From NCBI GenBank assembly GCA_031398325.1, contig JANNNB010000300.1, positions 1 to 27,447 of the forward strand: a stretch of 27,447 bases of DNA. The letters are read 5' to 3'. The DNA comes from Sva-07 sp031398325 (lineage in GTDB: Bacteria > Actinomycetota > Acidimicrobiia > Acidimicrobiales > Ilumatobacteraceae). Shown in pieces: positions 1 to 7,287 of this stretch. The notes under the pieces are model-generated. The model had not been told where the DNA came from. It did not search any database and saw only the letters and a list, made by a program, of their open reading frames with translations. Position numbers and translations under genes: made by a program. The first letter of the stretch is position 1. The number at the start of each line of letters is the position of its first letter.

Positions 1-1
1 C

Positions 2-853
2 GGCATCCTCGACAACGAACGGGCCACCAAGATCTCCGGTGCGATGTTCACGATGCAACGCGGCGCGGGTGCCACCCTCAGCCGGGCGCTCTGTCAGTAC
101 GGGCTCGACCTGAACGCCGACGCGTTCGAGGAGATCCGCCCACCCTCGCTCGTCACCAGTGCCACGCTGACCGCGACGGGCCAGCTCCCGAAGTTCGCCG
201 ACGACGCCTACTCGATCGAGCGCGACGACCTGTGGTGCATCCCGACGGCCGAGGTGCCGCTCACCTCGATCTACGCCAACGAGGTGCTCGAAGCCCTGCA
301 ACTCCCCGTGCGGGTCATGGCGTACAGCTCGTCGTTCCGCCGAGAGGCCGGCTCGGCCGGCCGCGACACGCGCGGCATGCTGCGCGCCCACGAGTTCGAC
401 AAGGTCGAGATCCTTTCGTTCGCCACCCCCGAGCAGGCCCCCGACCTCCTCGTCGACATGACGGCTCGCGCTGAGCGCGCCATCGTCGGTCTCGGTCTGC
501 CCTATCGCATCATCGAGATCTGCACCGGCGACATGGGCCAGAGCCACCACCGCAGTTTCGACATCGAGGTGTATGCGCCCGGTGCCGACACCTGGCTCGA
601 GGTGTCGTCCGTGAGCTGGTTCAGCGACTACCAGGCCCGCCGCGGCAACATCCGGTTCCGCCGTCAGACCGAGGACGGCAAGCCCGTGAAGGGCACCGAG
701 TTCGTCCACACGCTCAACGGATCCGCGCTCGCCGTGCCGCGGGTGTGGGCGGCGATCATCGAGAACTATCGCAACCCCGACGGTTCGGTCGACGTGCCCG
801 AAGTGTTGTGGCCGTACATGCGTGGGATCCGCCGCATCGAACCGGCGCACTGA
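2..853 (+). CDS. serS: Serine--tRNA ligase, C-terminal part (5' end outside window)
   Basis: Charges tRNA-Ser with serine in the cytoplasm. The reading frame is open from base 2, so the N-terminal tRNA-binding coiled coil and the start of the catalytic domain lie upstream of the window. About 283 residues of the class II catalytic core remain. The fragment opens with GILDNERATKISGAMF, typical of the seryl-tRNA synthetase core. Class II motif 2 follows as FRREAGSAGRDTRGMLRAHEF, where the FRxE arginine contacts ATP. Motif 3 is seen near the C-terminus as TLNGSALAVPRVWAAIIENY. The ATG at 44 is internal and is not the start. The stop lies 13 bases before pdxH, so the two are probably co-transcribed. 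The family assignment is secure; only the missing 5' end is unknown. Confidence 0.96.
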   Translation, partial: GILDNERATKISGAMFTMQRGAGATLSRALCQYGLDLNADAFEEIRPPSLVTSATLTATGQLPKFADDAYSIERDDLWCIPTAEVPLTSIYANEVLEALQLPVRVMAYSSSFRREAGSAGRDTRGMLRAHEFDKVEILSFATPEQAPDLLVDMTARAERAIVGLGLPYRIIEICTGDMGQSHHRSFDIEVYAPGADTWLEVSSVSWFSDYQARRGNIRFRRQTEDGKPVKGTEFVHTLNGSALAVPRVWAAIIENYRNPDGSVDVPEVLWPYMRGIRRIEPAH

Positions 854-866
854 CCGGGCGACGACG

Positions 867-1571
867 ATGACCGACTGGGACGTCCCGGGACCGGAGTTTC
901 CCGGCATCGCGAGCCGCGGTGATGTCCTGCGCGATCGCCGGGTGCAGTACGAGACCGCCGGTTTCGACCTCGACGACGTGGTGGCGGAGCCCGTCGAGCA
1001 GTGGAAGCAGTGGCACGACCAAGCGATGGAAGCAGGGGTCACCGAGCCCAACGCGATGACCGTCGCGACGATCGGCGCCGACGGCGTGCCCGACGCCCGC
1101 ATCGTGCTCGTGCGTGGTGCCGACGAGCATGGCCTCGTGTTCTACACGAACTACGAAGGAGCCAAGAGCCGTCAGCTCGACGCGCGCCCCGTCGCGGCCG
1201 CCGTGTTCTCGTGGCTGGACCTGCATCGCCAGGTTCGGCTCCGGGCCAGGGTGGAGCGGGTCAGCGAGCAGGAGAGCGACGAGTACTTCGCCTCGCGGCC
1301 GCGGGCCAGCCAGCTCGGCGCGTGGGCCTCACCGCAGAGTGAGATCATCGCCGATCGGTCGTTCCTCGATGGCCGGACCGAGCTGTACGCAGAGCAGTTC
1401 GCAGATCGTGACGTCCCGCGTCCGCCGAACTGGGGAGGGTGGCGGCTGGTGCCCTTCGAGTGGGAGTTCTGGCAAGGCCGCCCGAGTCGCCTCCACGACC
1501 GCGTCAGGTACCGCCGCCTCGGCGCAGAGGGAACGGCGCCGACCTGGCACCTCGACCGCCTCGCTCCCTGA
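867..1571 (+). CDS. pdxH: Pyridoxamine 5'-phosphate oxidase
   Basis: FMN enzyme that oxidises pyridoxamine or pyridoxine 5'-phosphate to pyridoxal 5'-phosphate, the last step of PLP salvage. The protein has 234 residues, normal for the family. FMN- and substrate-binding segments are visible: PDARIVLVRG, FYTNYEGAKSRQL, VRLRARVERV and GAWASPQS. The family C-terminal signature PPNWGGWRLVPFEWEFWQG ends with the substrate-binding RLHDR. I chose the ATG at 867 because the frame upstream overlaps serS and has no family similarity; the serS stop is 13 bases before it. No clear Shine-Dalgarno is seen, so it may rely on read-through from serS. A long inverted repeat follows the stop and probably ends the transcript. 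Confidence 0.95.
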   Translation: MTDWDVPGPEFPGIASRGDVLRDRRVQYETAGFDLDDVVAEPVEQWKQWHDQAMEAGVTEPNAMTVATIGADGVPDARIVLVRGADEHGLVFYTNYEGAKSRQLDARPVAAAVFSWLDLHRQVRLRARVERVSEQESDEYFASRPRASQLGAWASPQSEIIADRSFLDGRTELYAEQFADRDVPRPPNWGGWRLVPFEWEFWQGRPSRLHDRVRYRRLGAEGTAPTWHLDRLAP

Positions 1572-1583
1572 CGGTCCGGCACC

Positions 1584-1642
1584 TTCCCGAATTCGATCGA
1601 GTTCGTTGCGGCAAGCGAAACGAACTCGATCAAATTCAGGAA
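1584..1642. terminator. Long inverted repeat between convergent genes
   Basis: Two 24-base arms (1584-1607 and 1619-1642) pair at 22 of 24 positions around an 11-base loop. Both mismatches (1588/1638 and 1594/1632) are C against A on the plus strand. On the minus strand they become G against T, so minus-strand RNA could form an unbroken 24-bp stem with two G-U wobbles. It lies between the stops of pdxH and the minus-strand gene ending at 1656, so a bidirectional transcription end is the simplest role. There is no long T run. Confidence 0.7.
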
Positions 1643-1655
1643 TGCGGGGATGGAG

Positions 1656-2261
1656 TCAGGCGGTGGGCCAGGTCGCGGCGGCGGTGGCGAGTGCGTCGAT
1701 CAGCGCCAGCGTGTGCGGGGTGTGGCCGGGGCCTTCCCAGTCCCACCACATCGGGCTCGCACCGCGGACCCGAGGGGGCAGTTCGATCTGCACGCCGCCG
1801 CCACGAGACAGGTTGACGGGGTTCTCCGGATGAAGTCCGCGCAGGTTCGACGGGATCCGATCGAGGTCGGTGATCACGTCGTACGCCGGCAGCCTCGACC
1901 GCAACGCCGTCCCGACATGTTCGGCGAAGTCCCGGTTCCCACCGCCGAGCAACAACGACCCGAACAGACCGCGCTGTCCGAACCCGTGAATGGTGATGAC
2001 CATCTCGACGTGTTCGAGGAACGCCGCCAGGTTCGGCGACTCTGCCGGGCGTACCTTGATCGACGCCAGGTGATCACGCATGCCGTCGGGCTGGACGACG
2101 GCATACAGCGATGCTCCAGCCCGCTCGGCGGCGGCCGCGGCGATCACGTCGGTCATCGCTTCGAGCGCGCCGCCGTGGTACGCCATGAAACCGATCGGAC
2201 CCCGGAGCGCGGAGATCTCCTCGACACCAGGCGCCGCGAGGAGGTCGGCGAACGGCGTCAT
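1656..2261 (-). CDS. Poly-gamma-glutamate hydrolase-like protein (PF05908-type)
   Basis: 201 residues. The layout matches the zinc-dependent poly-gamma-glutamate hydrolase family known from phage PghP and Bacillus relatives. An N-terminal HGG motif is followed by a glutamate and threonine (AYHGGALEAMT, H29 and E34). Then come a second histidine in VITIHGF (H92) and a C-terminal GVQIELPPRVR (E160), which resembles the family's GVQ-E signature. These H/E residues are the expected metal ligands. There is no signal peptide, so it would act in the cytoplasm, and its real substrate could be another gamma-glutamyl or amide compound. The ATG at 2261 is preceded by CATCAT at a 6-base gap (2268-2273), fitting a leaderless start. 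It is divergent from orn with 72 bases between the starts. The function is inferred from motifs only. Confidence 0.68.
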   Translation of the reverse strand: MTPFADLLAAPGVEEISALRGPIGFMAYHGGALEAMTDVIAAAAAERAGASLYAVVQPDGMRDHLASIKVRPAESPNLAAFLEHVEMVITIHGFGQRGLFGSLLLGGGNRDFAEHVGTALRSRLPAYDVITDLDRIPSNLRGLHPENPVNLSRGGGVQIELPPRVRGASPMWWDWEGPGHTPHTLALIDALATAAATWPTA

Positions 2262-2321
2262 TCGACCATGATGCCCGACTCGGGTTGGCCGGCGCGGCAC
2301 GGGAGCGGCCGACAGGCCCCC

Positions 2322-2327
2322 TAACCT
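2322..2327 (+). promoter_or_regulatory. -10 element of orn (leaderless)
   Basis: TAACCT ends 6 bases before the orn ATG, placing the likely transcription start on the start codon. No Shine-Dalgarno is present. Confidence 0.6.
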
Positions 2328-2333
2328 GACCCC

Positions 2334-2933
<600 letters not shown>

Positions 2934-2942
2934 GTTCCGGCC

Positions 2943-3917
2943 ATGCGCGCCGTCGTCCTGCGATCACACGGGGGCCCTGAGGTCCTGACCATCGAGCAGA
3001 TCGACGAGCCCGTCGCCGGGCCCGACGAGATCCTCGTGGCCATCGAGCACACGGCGTTGAACCGGGCCGACATCCTCCAGCGCATGGGCCTGTATCCCGA
3101 CCCGCGCGGCCACGCGATCGAGGTACCCGGAATGGAGTACGCGGGCACGGTCGCAGCGATCGGCAGCGCGGTGAAGAACTGGTCCGTCGGTGACCGCGTC
3201 ATGGGGATCGAGGCCGGCGGCTGCTACGCCGAACGGGTCGCCACCCACAGCCGACAGGCGTTGCCCATCCCCGAATCGGTGGCGACGGCCGATGCCGCCG
3301 CGATCGCCGAGGTGTTCCTCACGGCCTGGGATGCCCTCGTGGTCCAGGGTCGGCTCACATCAGGCCGCTGGGCGCTCGTACATGCCGGTGCGTCCGGCGT
3401 CGGCACGGCTGCAATCCAGATCGCCAAGGCGATCGGCGCGCGCATCGCCGTCACGTGTTCGGCGGGCAAAGCTGACGCCTGCCGCGAGCTGGGCGCCGAC
3501 GTCGTGCTCGAACGCAGCCCGGCCGATTGGCTCGGTGCGCTCCGAGCGTCAGTGCCGGACGGCGTCGACGTCGTCCTCGACGTGATCGGGGGTGACGAGG
3601 TCGACCGGAACTTGCAGGCGACGCGCATCGACGGCACCATCGTGCAGGTCGGACTCATGGGCGGCGGCAACACGCCCGTGAACGTCGGGCTGATCCTCGG
3701 GCGTCGCATCACCTGGATCGGCACCACCCTCAGGAATCGCCCGCTCGAACGCAAGCTCGACCTGTGTCAACGCTTCATCGCGGAGGTGATCCCGCTGTTC
3801 GACTCGGGCGCCCTGCGTCCGGTGATCGACTCGCGCTTCTCGCTGGCCGACATCGCCGACGCCCATCGCCGTATGGAGTCGAACGCCAACACCGGCAAGA
3901 TCCTCATCGACCTCTGA
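2943..3917 (+). CDS. NAD(P)H-quinone oxidoreductase, zinc-free MDR family (PIG3-like)
   Basis: 324 residues of the medium-chain dehydrogenase/reductase superfamily. An N-terminal GroES-like domain (about 1-125) is followed by a Rossmann domain. The nucleotide-binding loop reads VHAGASGVGTAAIQIAKAIGA; AGASGVG is the usual form in quinone oxidoreductases. The cysteine and histidine ligands of zinc alcohol dehydrogenases are absent. The stretch LNRADILQRMGLYP is characteristic of the TP53I3/PIG3 and QorA branch, which transfers electrons from NADPH to quinones or other alpha,beta-unsaturated carbonyls. The exact acceptor cannot be read from sequence. The start is supported by a -10 box overlapping the orn stop. 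It is convergent with the copC-like gene, 18 bases apart. Confidence 0.88.
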   Translation: MRAVVLRSHGGPEVLTIEQIDEPVAGPDEILVAIEHTALNRADILQRMGLYPDPRGHAIEVPGMEYAGTVAAIGSAVKNWSVGDRVMGIEAGGCYAERVATHSRQALPIPESVATADAAAIAEVFLTAWDALVVQGRLTSGRWALVHAGASGVGTAAIQIAKAIGARIAVTCSAGKADACRELGADVVLERSPADWLGALRASVPDGVDVVLDVIGGDEVDRNLQATRIDGTIVQVGLMGGGNTPVNVGLILGRRITWIGTTLRNRPLERKLDLCQRFIAEVIPLFDSGALRPVIDSRFSLADIADAHRRMESNANTGKILIDL

Positions 3918-3935
3918 CCACGCAGCCACGCCTGG

Positions 3936-4457
3936 TCAAGGTGCGTCGAGCGGAGTCGAATCGTCGAGCAGCTCGTCGCGGTGACGCACGTGCGCCCGCC
4001 AGCTGAACCAGCCACCGATGCTCAGGATCACGAGAGCGATGAGCCCGAACAGGAGCGGCGACATGACATCGCTCGTCGACTCGCCGTACGTGAACGAGAT
4101 CGCGCCGCCCAACAGATGACCGTCGACCACGGATGTCGCGAGATAGTTCACCGTGTACGTGCCGCGCTCGTCGAGGAGTTCGAACTCGGCGATCGCCTCG
4201 GTGGTCGAGGTGACGGTCGTCGTCGACGGAATCTCGCCGCCGGGCCCGACGATGCCGATCTCGACGGCGGTACCGATGTCGGCTCCGAAGTCGATCGTGA
4301 CCGCGTCGATCGGCTCGTCGAGCACGGCACCCGAGACCGGGTTCGATGACGCGATCCCGTCGTGGCCGGACGCTGGTGAGCTCGACACGGCGGTGAGCGC
4401 GCAGACCGAGAGGAGCACGAGCGCCACCCACGCCGATCGGAGCCGGAAACCGGACAT
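3936..4457 (-). CDS. CopC-domain membrane-anchored protein
   Basis: 173 residues. A signal peptide spans about 1-31 and its cleavage would leave a histidine (H32, in ASGHDG) at or near the mature N-terminus, as in copper-binding CopC proteins. A beta-sandwich domain follows, ending with the family motif DGHLLGGAISFTYG; H114 is a second likely copper ligand. A single membrane helix (about 134-152) and a short charged tail anchor it, with the CopC domain outside. Copper handling in the cell envelope is the likely role; no CopD-type domain is fused or adjacent. It starts 5 bases after the stop of the glycosyltransferase gene, so the two form an operon. The link between a copper protein and that enzyme is unexplained. 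Confidence 0.8.
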   Translation of the reverse strand: MSGFRLRSAWVALVLLSVCALTAVSSSPASGHDGIASSNPVSGAVLDEPIDAVTIDFGADIGTAVEIGIVGPGGEIPSTTTVTSTTEAIAEFELLDERGTYTVNYLATSVVDGHLLGGAISFTYGESTSDVMSPLLFGLIALVILSIGGWFSWRAHVRHRDELLDDSTPLDAP

Positions 4458-4462
4458 GCCGG

Positions 4463-5557
4463 TCAGTCAACCAGCTCGATCGAGCCGTCGGCTGCGGCCA
4501 CGTCACGGCCCTTCCACGGCACCGTGAGACCGAAGAGGATGGTGACGAGACTGCGCAGGAAGATGAAGGCAAAAGCGAGGACTGCGATGGGGAACAGGGC
4601 AGCCGTGACCGGATGCATGGATCCCGCACGTCGGCCGAGGATCCAGATCTGAGCGGCGCTCAGCGCGTAGATGGTGGCCGACACGGCTGGCTCGTTCGTA
4701 GGCCAGCCACCTGCGAGCCAGCCGCCGGCGACCGCGGCGGTCCAGCAGACGATGGCGAGTGTGAGCGGCCAGCGGGTGAGGCGCGCCCCCGTGGCGATGC
4801 TGCGCGTCCAGCCGTCGAGGAGCTCTCGCGCGCCGTTCGGGTACATGCGAAACGTCGTGTCGGGCCGGCCGGTGAACACGACCGAACTCCCGGCAGCCCG
4901 AGCGAGGCCGATGTCTTCGGTGTGCATGGAGCGGACCGCACGGTGCCCACCGACGCGCTCGTAGAGCCCCCGGTCGGCGGCCAGCACCGGCCCGAACGCG
5001 ACCGTCGACGACACGCGATCGGCGGCGATCGTGAACGCCCCCGATCCCATCAACGCCGTGACGTTGCAGAGCATGCTCGCCTGCTCGACGGCGCCCACCG
5101 TGCGATGCCATGGTTGAACCGACACGATCGATTCCGAATGGGACTCGACGGCAGCACCCATGCGGTCGAGCAGGTCGGCGGCCGGTGTGACGTCGGCATC
5201 GACGAACAGCAGGGTCGGTGCCGACGTGGCAAGGGCACCGGTCCAGCAGGCGTGGGGCTTGCCGAGCCAGCCGGCTGGAAGATCGGGCGCCGTGATCACC
5301 TGGGCACCGAGCCGACGGGCGACGTGGGCGGTCTCGTCGGTGGAATGGTCGTCGACCACGACCAGCTCGTCGCCGTCGCGGAGCTGTCGGCGCAGTGCCG
5401 ACAGCAGATCACCGATTGCGTTGGCTTCGTTGCGTGCGGGAACGACGACGGCCACCGCTGCTGACCGAGCCGCTCTCGGCACCGGTCGCACCCGCCAGAG
5501 CAGCAACCAACCGATCGTCCAGCCGACTGCGAACACGCCGACGTCGACCTGACTCAT
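4463..5557 (-). CDS. Family 2 glycosyltransferase, membrane-bound (CrtQ/HpnB-like)
   Basis: 364 residues. An N-terminal membrane helix (about 6-21) precedes a GT2 catalytic domain: VVVPARNEANAIGDLL, the nucleotide-binding VVDDHSTDE (about 67-75), the metal-binding FVDADV (D120, D122) and the acceptor-site TED (213-215). The segment PAGWLGKPHACWTGA matches glycosyltransferases acting on carotenoid or hopanoid-type lipids. At least three C-terminal helices end in VPWKGR. It probably transfers a sugar to a lipid at the inner face of the membrane; donor and acceptor are unknown. The frame stays open upstream to 5785 but there it crosses repeats and the opposite promoter, so I placed the start at the ATG at 5557. 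That ATG follows GATGAT by 6 bases. It leads an operon with the CopC-like gene. Confidence 0.82.
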   Translation of the reverse strand: MSQVDVGVFAVGWTIGWLLLWRVRPVPRAARSAAVAVVVPARNEANAIGDLLSALRRQLRDGDELVVVDDHSTDETAHVARRLGAQVITAPDLPAGWLGKPHACWTGALATSAPTLLFVDADVTPAADLLDRMGAAVESHSESIVSVQPWHRTVGAVEQASMLCNVTALMGSGAFTIAADRVSSTVAFGPVLAADRGLYERVGGHRAVRSMHTEDIGLARAAGSSVVFTGRPDTTFRMYPNGARELLDGWTRSIATGARLTRWPLTLAIVCWTAAVAGGWLAGGWPTNEPAVSATIYALSAAQIWILGRRAGSMHPVTAALFPIAVLAFAFIFLRSLVTILFGLTVPWKGRDVAAADGSIELVD

Positions 5558-5583
5558 GATGTCATCATCATCGAAAGTGGGGG

Positions 5584-5663
5584 CTGAAACATCCCTGACC
5601 GTGAAACCTCCTCGGCCGAGACCGCCGCGACGCGAAACCTCTTCGACGCGAAACCTCCTTGAC
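5584..5663. repeat. Degenerate tandem repeat, five units of about 16 bp
   Basis: Units begin near 5584, 5601, 5617, 5632 and 5648. The consensus is roughly GCGAAACCTCCTYGAC. The last two units differ at two of 16 positions; the third is the most degraded. The array lies between the divergent glycosyltransferase and the whiB leader transcript. Its last unit ends in TTGAC, a possible -35 box, so it may be a promoter or operator array. It is too short and irregular for a CRISPR. Confidence 0.7.
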
Positions 5664-5678
5664 CCGGGGTGCCCTATC

Positions 5679-5718
5679 GTGGTTTCCTGGTGATTCGACC
5701 ACGGTGATTCATCCGTGG
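5679..5718 (+). promoter_or_regulatory. Two competing small hairpins in the whiB leader
   Basis: CCACGG (5699-5704) pairs with CCGTGG (5713-5718) around an 8-base loop. GTGGT (5679-5683) can instead pair with ACCAC (5698-5702), which overlaps the first arm, so only one can form at a time. GGTGATTC also occurs twice here, 14 bases apart. TATCGT at 5675-5680 is a candidate -10. The role is inferred from position upstream of the leader ORF. Confidence 0.4.
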
Positions 5719-5750
5719 CAAACGAACGCCCGAGCGAGAAAGGCCGAAAC

Positions 5751-5972
5751 ATGACGACACCACTGATGTCCTCCATGTCCGGCAATCGCGCGCGCTCGGC
5801 TTTCGGTTCGAACTGCCACGTGAACGGTTGGCTCGGTCACCTCGGTGGTCATGGCGTGTCCTTCCAGGACGAAACGGCCATGGGTCTCACGGTCACCGCA
5901 GCAAAGGGTTACTCCCCGCAGCCGACCGTGAAGCGAATCACCCCCGGCAACCTCGCAGGAGGCCTGACGTAA
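5751..5972 (+). CDS. 73-residue leader ORF upstream of whiB, unknown protein
   Basis: I do not recognise this protein. The ATG at 5751 has a good Shine-Dalgarno (GAGAAAGG) 7 bases upstream; an in-frame ATG at 5715 lacks one. The product is Gly/Ser/Thr-rich with one cysteine (NCHVNGW, about residue 22), two close histidines (HLGGHG), no membrane helix and no signal peptide. It ends in GNLAGGLT. Its TAA stop sits inside a small hairpin and is followed 24 bases later by a strong intrinsic terminator, then the WhiB7-like gene. That arrangement resembles whiB7/wblC leaders, where translation of an upstream ORF controls read-through. At 73 codons it is long for such a leader, so it may also be a functional small protein. 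Confidence 0.6.
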   Translation: MTTPLMSSMSGNRARSAFGSNCHVNGWLGHLGGHGVSFQDETAMGLTVTAAKGYSPQPTVKRITPGNLAGGLT

Positions 5973-5984
5973 CACCAACGTCAG
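5964..5984 (+). promoter_or_regulatory. Hairpin over the leader ORF stop codon
   Basis: CTGACGT (5964-5970) pairs perfectly with ACGTCAG (5978-5984) around a 7-base loop. The leader stop TAA (5970-5972) lies inside, so a terminating or stalled ribosome would keep it from forming. Upstream, CCCGGC (5943-5948) could pair with GCCGGG (6003-6008) of the terminator's left arm, giving a possible antiterminator. Confidence 0.45.
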
Positions 5985-5996
5985 ATCACCTCTTCT

Positions 5997-6038
5997 GAGG
6001 CCGCCGGGTTCACCAACCCGGCGGCCTTCGTCGTTTTT
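5997..6038 (+). terminator. Strong intrinsic terminator between leader ORF and whiB
   Basis: A 14-bp GC-rich stem (5997-6010 with 6015-6028, one G-U pair at its base) closes a CACC loop. It is followed by CGTCG and five T residues (6034-6038). This is the clearest factor-independent terminator in the window. It sits 52 bases before the whiB ATG, so whiB needs read-through or its own promoter. Confidence 0.85.
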
Positions 6039-6045
6039 CCACCCT

Positions 6046-6072
6046 GAATCCCAACCACCCGAATCCCAACCA
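6046..6072. repeat. 12-bp direct repeat before whiB
   Basis: GAATCCCAACCA occurs at 6046-6057 and 6061-6072, a 15-base period, in the segment between the terminator and the whiB start. Its function is unknown. Confidence 0.6.
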
Positions 6073-6089
6073 GCACCAGAAGGAACCCC

Positions 6090-6578
6090 ATGTACACCTC
6101 GGTCACCAATCCCGACGCCGTCCCGTTCACCAGCGCCAAGTCCGGCACCACGCTCACCCTCGACAAGGAACTCGCAATGCACACGCTTCTCACTCCCACA
6201 GCTCCGACACAGGAGCTGACACTCGTCGAACCGAAGGAACCCGACAGTCCGCCCGGTCTCGAGATCGGCGAGCAACCACGCACGGTCAAGGCCCCGGTCG
6301 CCCGGTGTGCCGACGGCCACGGCACCATGGTCGGACTCTTCTTCTCCGACAACATCATCGACATCGCCCGTGCCAAGGCGATGTGCGGGCTGTGCCCGCT
6401 GCAAGCTTCCTGCCTGGCAGGCGCCCTCGAGCGGGAGGAACCGTGGGGCGTCTGGGGCGGCGAGCTCCTGTCCGGTGGACGGATCATCGCCAACAAGCGG
6501 GCCTGTGGGCGTCCGCCGACCCGGCCTCGCCCCGAGGTGATCATCGACGAGATGGGTCCGGTCGGCGTCCCGGCCTGA
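6090..6578 (+). CDS. WhiB-family Fe-S transcription factor, WhiB7/WblC-like
   Basis: 162 residues. The four cysteines that bind the [4Fe-4S] cluster are C73, C99, C102 and C108 (ARC, then CGLCPLQASC). They are followed by the WhiB turn EPWGVWGGE and a basic tail KRACGRPPTRPRP, which resembles the RGRP AT-hook that marks WhiB7/WblC. Those proteins bind the primary sigma factor and AT-rich DNA near -35 and switch on antibiotic-resistance genes. WhiB7 identity is inferred from EPWGVWGGE plus the KR-GRP tail and is supported by the leader ORF and terminator upstream. The ATG at 6090 has AGAAGGA at good spacing. An alternative ATG at 6177 also has AAGGAA and would give 133 residues, closer to usual WhiB7 length; the N-terminal 29 residues show no domain. 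Confidence 0.85.
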   Translation: MYTSVTNPDAVPFTSAKSGTTLTLDKELAMHTLLTPTAPTQELTLVEPKEPDSPPGLEIGEQPRTVKAPVARCADGHGTMVGLFFSDNIIDIARAKAMCGLCPLQASCLAGALEREEPWGVWGGELLSGGRIIANKRACGRPPTRPRPEVIIDEMGPVGVPA

Positions 6579-6656
6579 TCACGTCCATCCGGATCCGCTC
6601 CGACAGATCGCCGCCTGGCGCTGGTTCCCCCCACCAGCGCCGGGCGGCAAGGTCGG

Positions 6657-6662
6657 TACGAT
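6657..6662 (+). promoter_or_regulatory. -10 element of the thioredoxin-like gene (leaderless)
   Basis: TACGAT ends 7 bases before the ATG at 6670; no Shine-Dalgarno is present. Confidence 0.55.
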
Positions 6663-6669
6663 TTGGGCC

Positions 6670-7287
6670 ATGAATGTCGCCCGCCCTCGACTCCTCGTGG
6701 GGTCGCTGGTCGGCGCCGTTCTCGTCATCGGTGGCTTCGCCTGGGTGCAGGCGAACGGTGACAGCGACGCACAGGGCGAGCGCGCCGATACCGAGTTCGA
6801 TGCCGTCCTCGACGACCCGCAGACGGTGGTCACCTTTCCGACCGACGGCCTGATCAACGGCGAGGTCTCGGGCGAGCCGTTCCCACCAGCGGTGTTCCTC
6901 GACCGTGACGACAACGAGATCACCTCGGCGGAGCTCGTCGGGGAACCGATGGTCGTCAACCTCTGGTACAGCACCTGCGCACCATGCGCGAAAGAGCTCC
7001 CCGACTTCGCCGAAGTCGACCGTGAGGTCGACGACGTCCGCTTCGTCGGGGTGAACACGCTCGACTCGGTCGAGGAGATGGAACGGTTCGCGAGCGAGCG
7101 CGGCGTGGAGTACGAGCTCTTGCGTGATCGTTACGCGGAGCTGGTCGACGGCATCGGCGCCGTCGCCTTCCCGATCACGCTGTTCGTCACTTCGGACGGC
7201 ACGATCCTCGAGCAGACGGGCCCGATCGATGCCGACGAGCTCCGCGAACGTGTGGCCGAACTCCGCACGGCGGAGTCGGCGCTGTGA
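6670..7287 (+). CDS. Membrane-anchored TlpA/ResA-like thiol-disulfide oxidoreductase
   Basis: 205 residues. One N-terminal membrane helix (about 8-27) anchors a thioredoxin-fold domain outside the cytoplasm. The redox motif is WYSTCAPCAKELP (C103, C106). The cis-proline comes later in VAFPITLFV. TlpA and ResA proteins keep apocytochrome c or other exported proteins reduced, using electrons passed through CcdA. The next gene is a CcdA homologue whose GTG start overlaps this stop by four bases (GTGA), so the two are translationally coupled and probably act as a reductant relay. No cytochrome c assembly gene is present here, so the final substrate is open. Confidence 0.9.
   Translation: MNVARPRLLVGSLVGAVLVIGGFAWVQANGDSDAQGERADTEFDAVLDDPQTVVTFPTDGLINGEVSGEPFPPAVFLDRDDNEITSAELVGEPMVVNLWYSTCAPCAKELPDFAEVDREVDDVRFVGVNTLDSVEEMERFASERGVEYELLRDRYAELVDGIGAVAFPITLFVTSDGTILEQTGPIDADELRERVAELRTAESAL

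Noticed and set aside
1584..1642. Third copy of the 52-bp dispersed palindrome
   Set aside because: Only a short loop segment (GTTGCGGCAAG) resembles GTTTGCGACAAG of the other two, and the arms are different, so shared origin is not supported.
5584..5663. CRISPR array
   Set aside because: Units are about 16 bases, directly abutting and degenerate, with no spacers and no cas genes.
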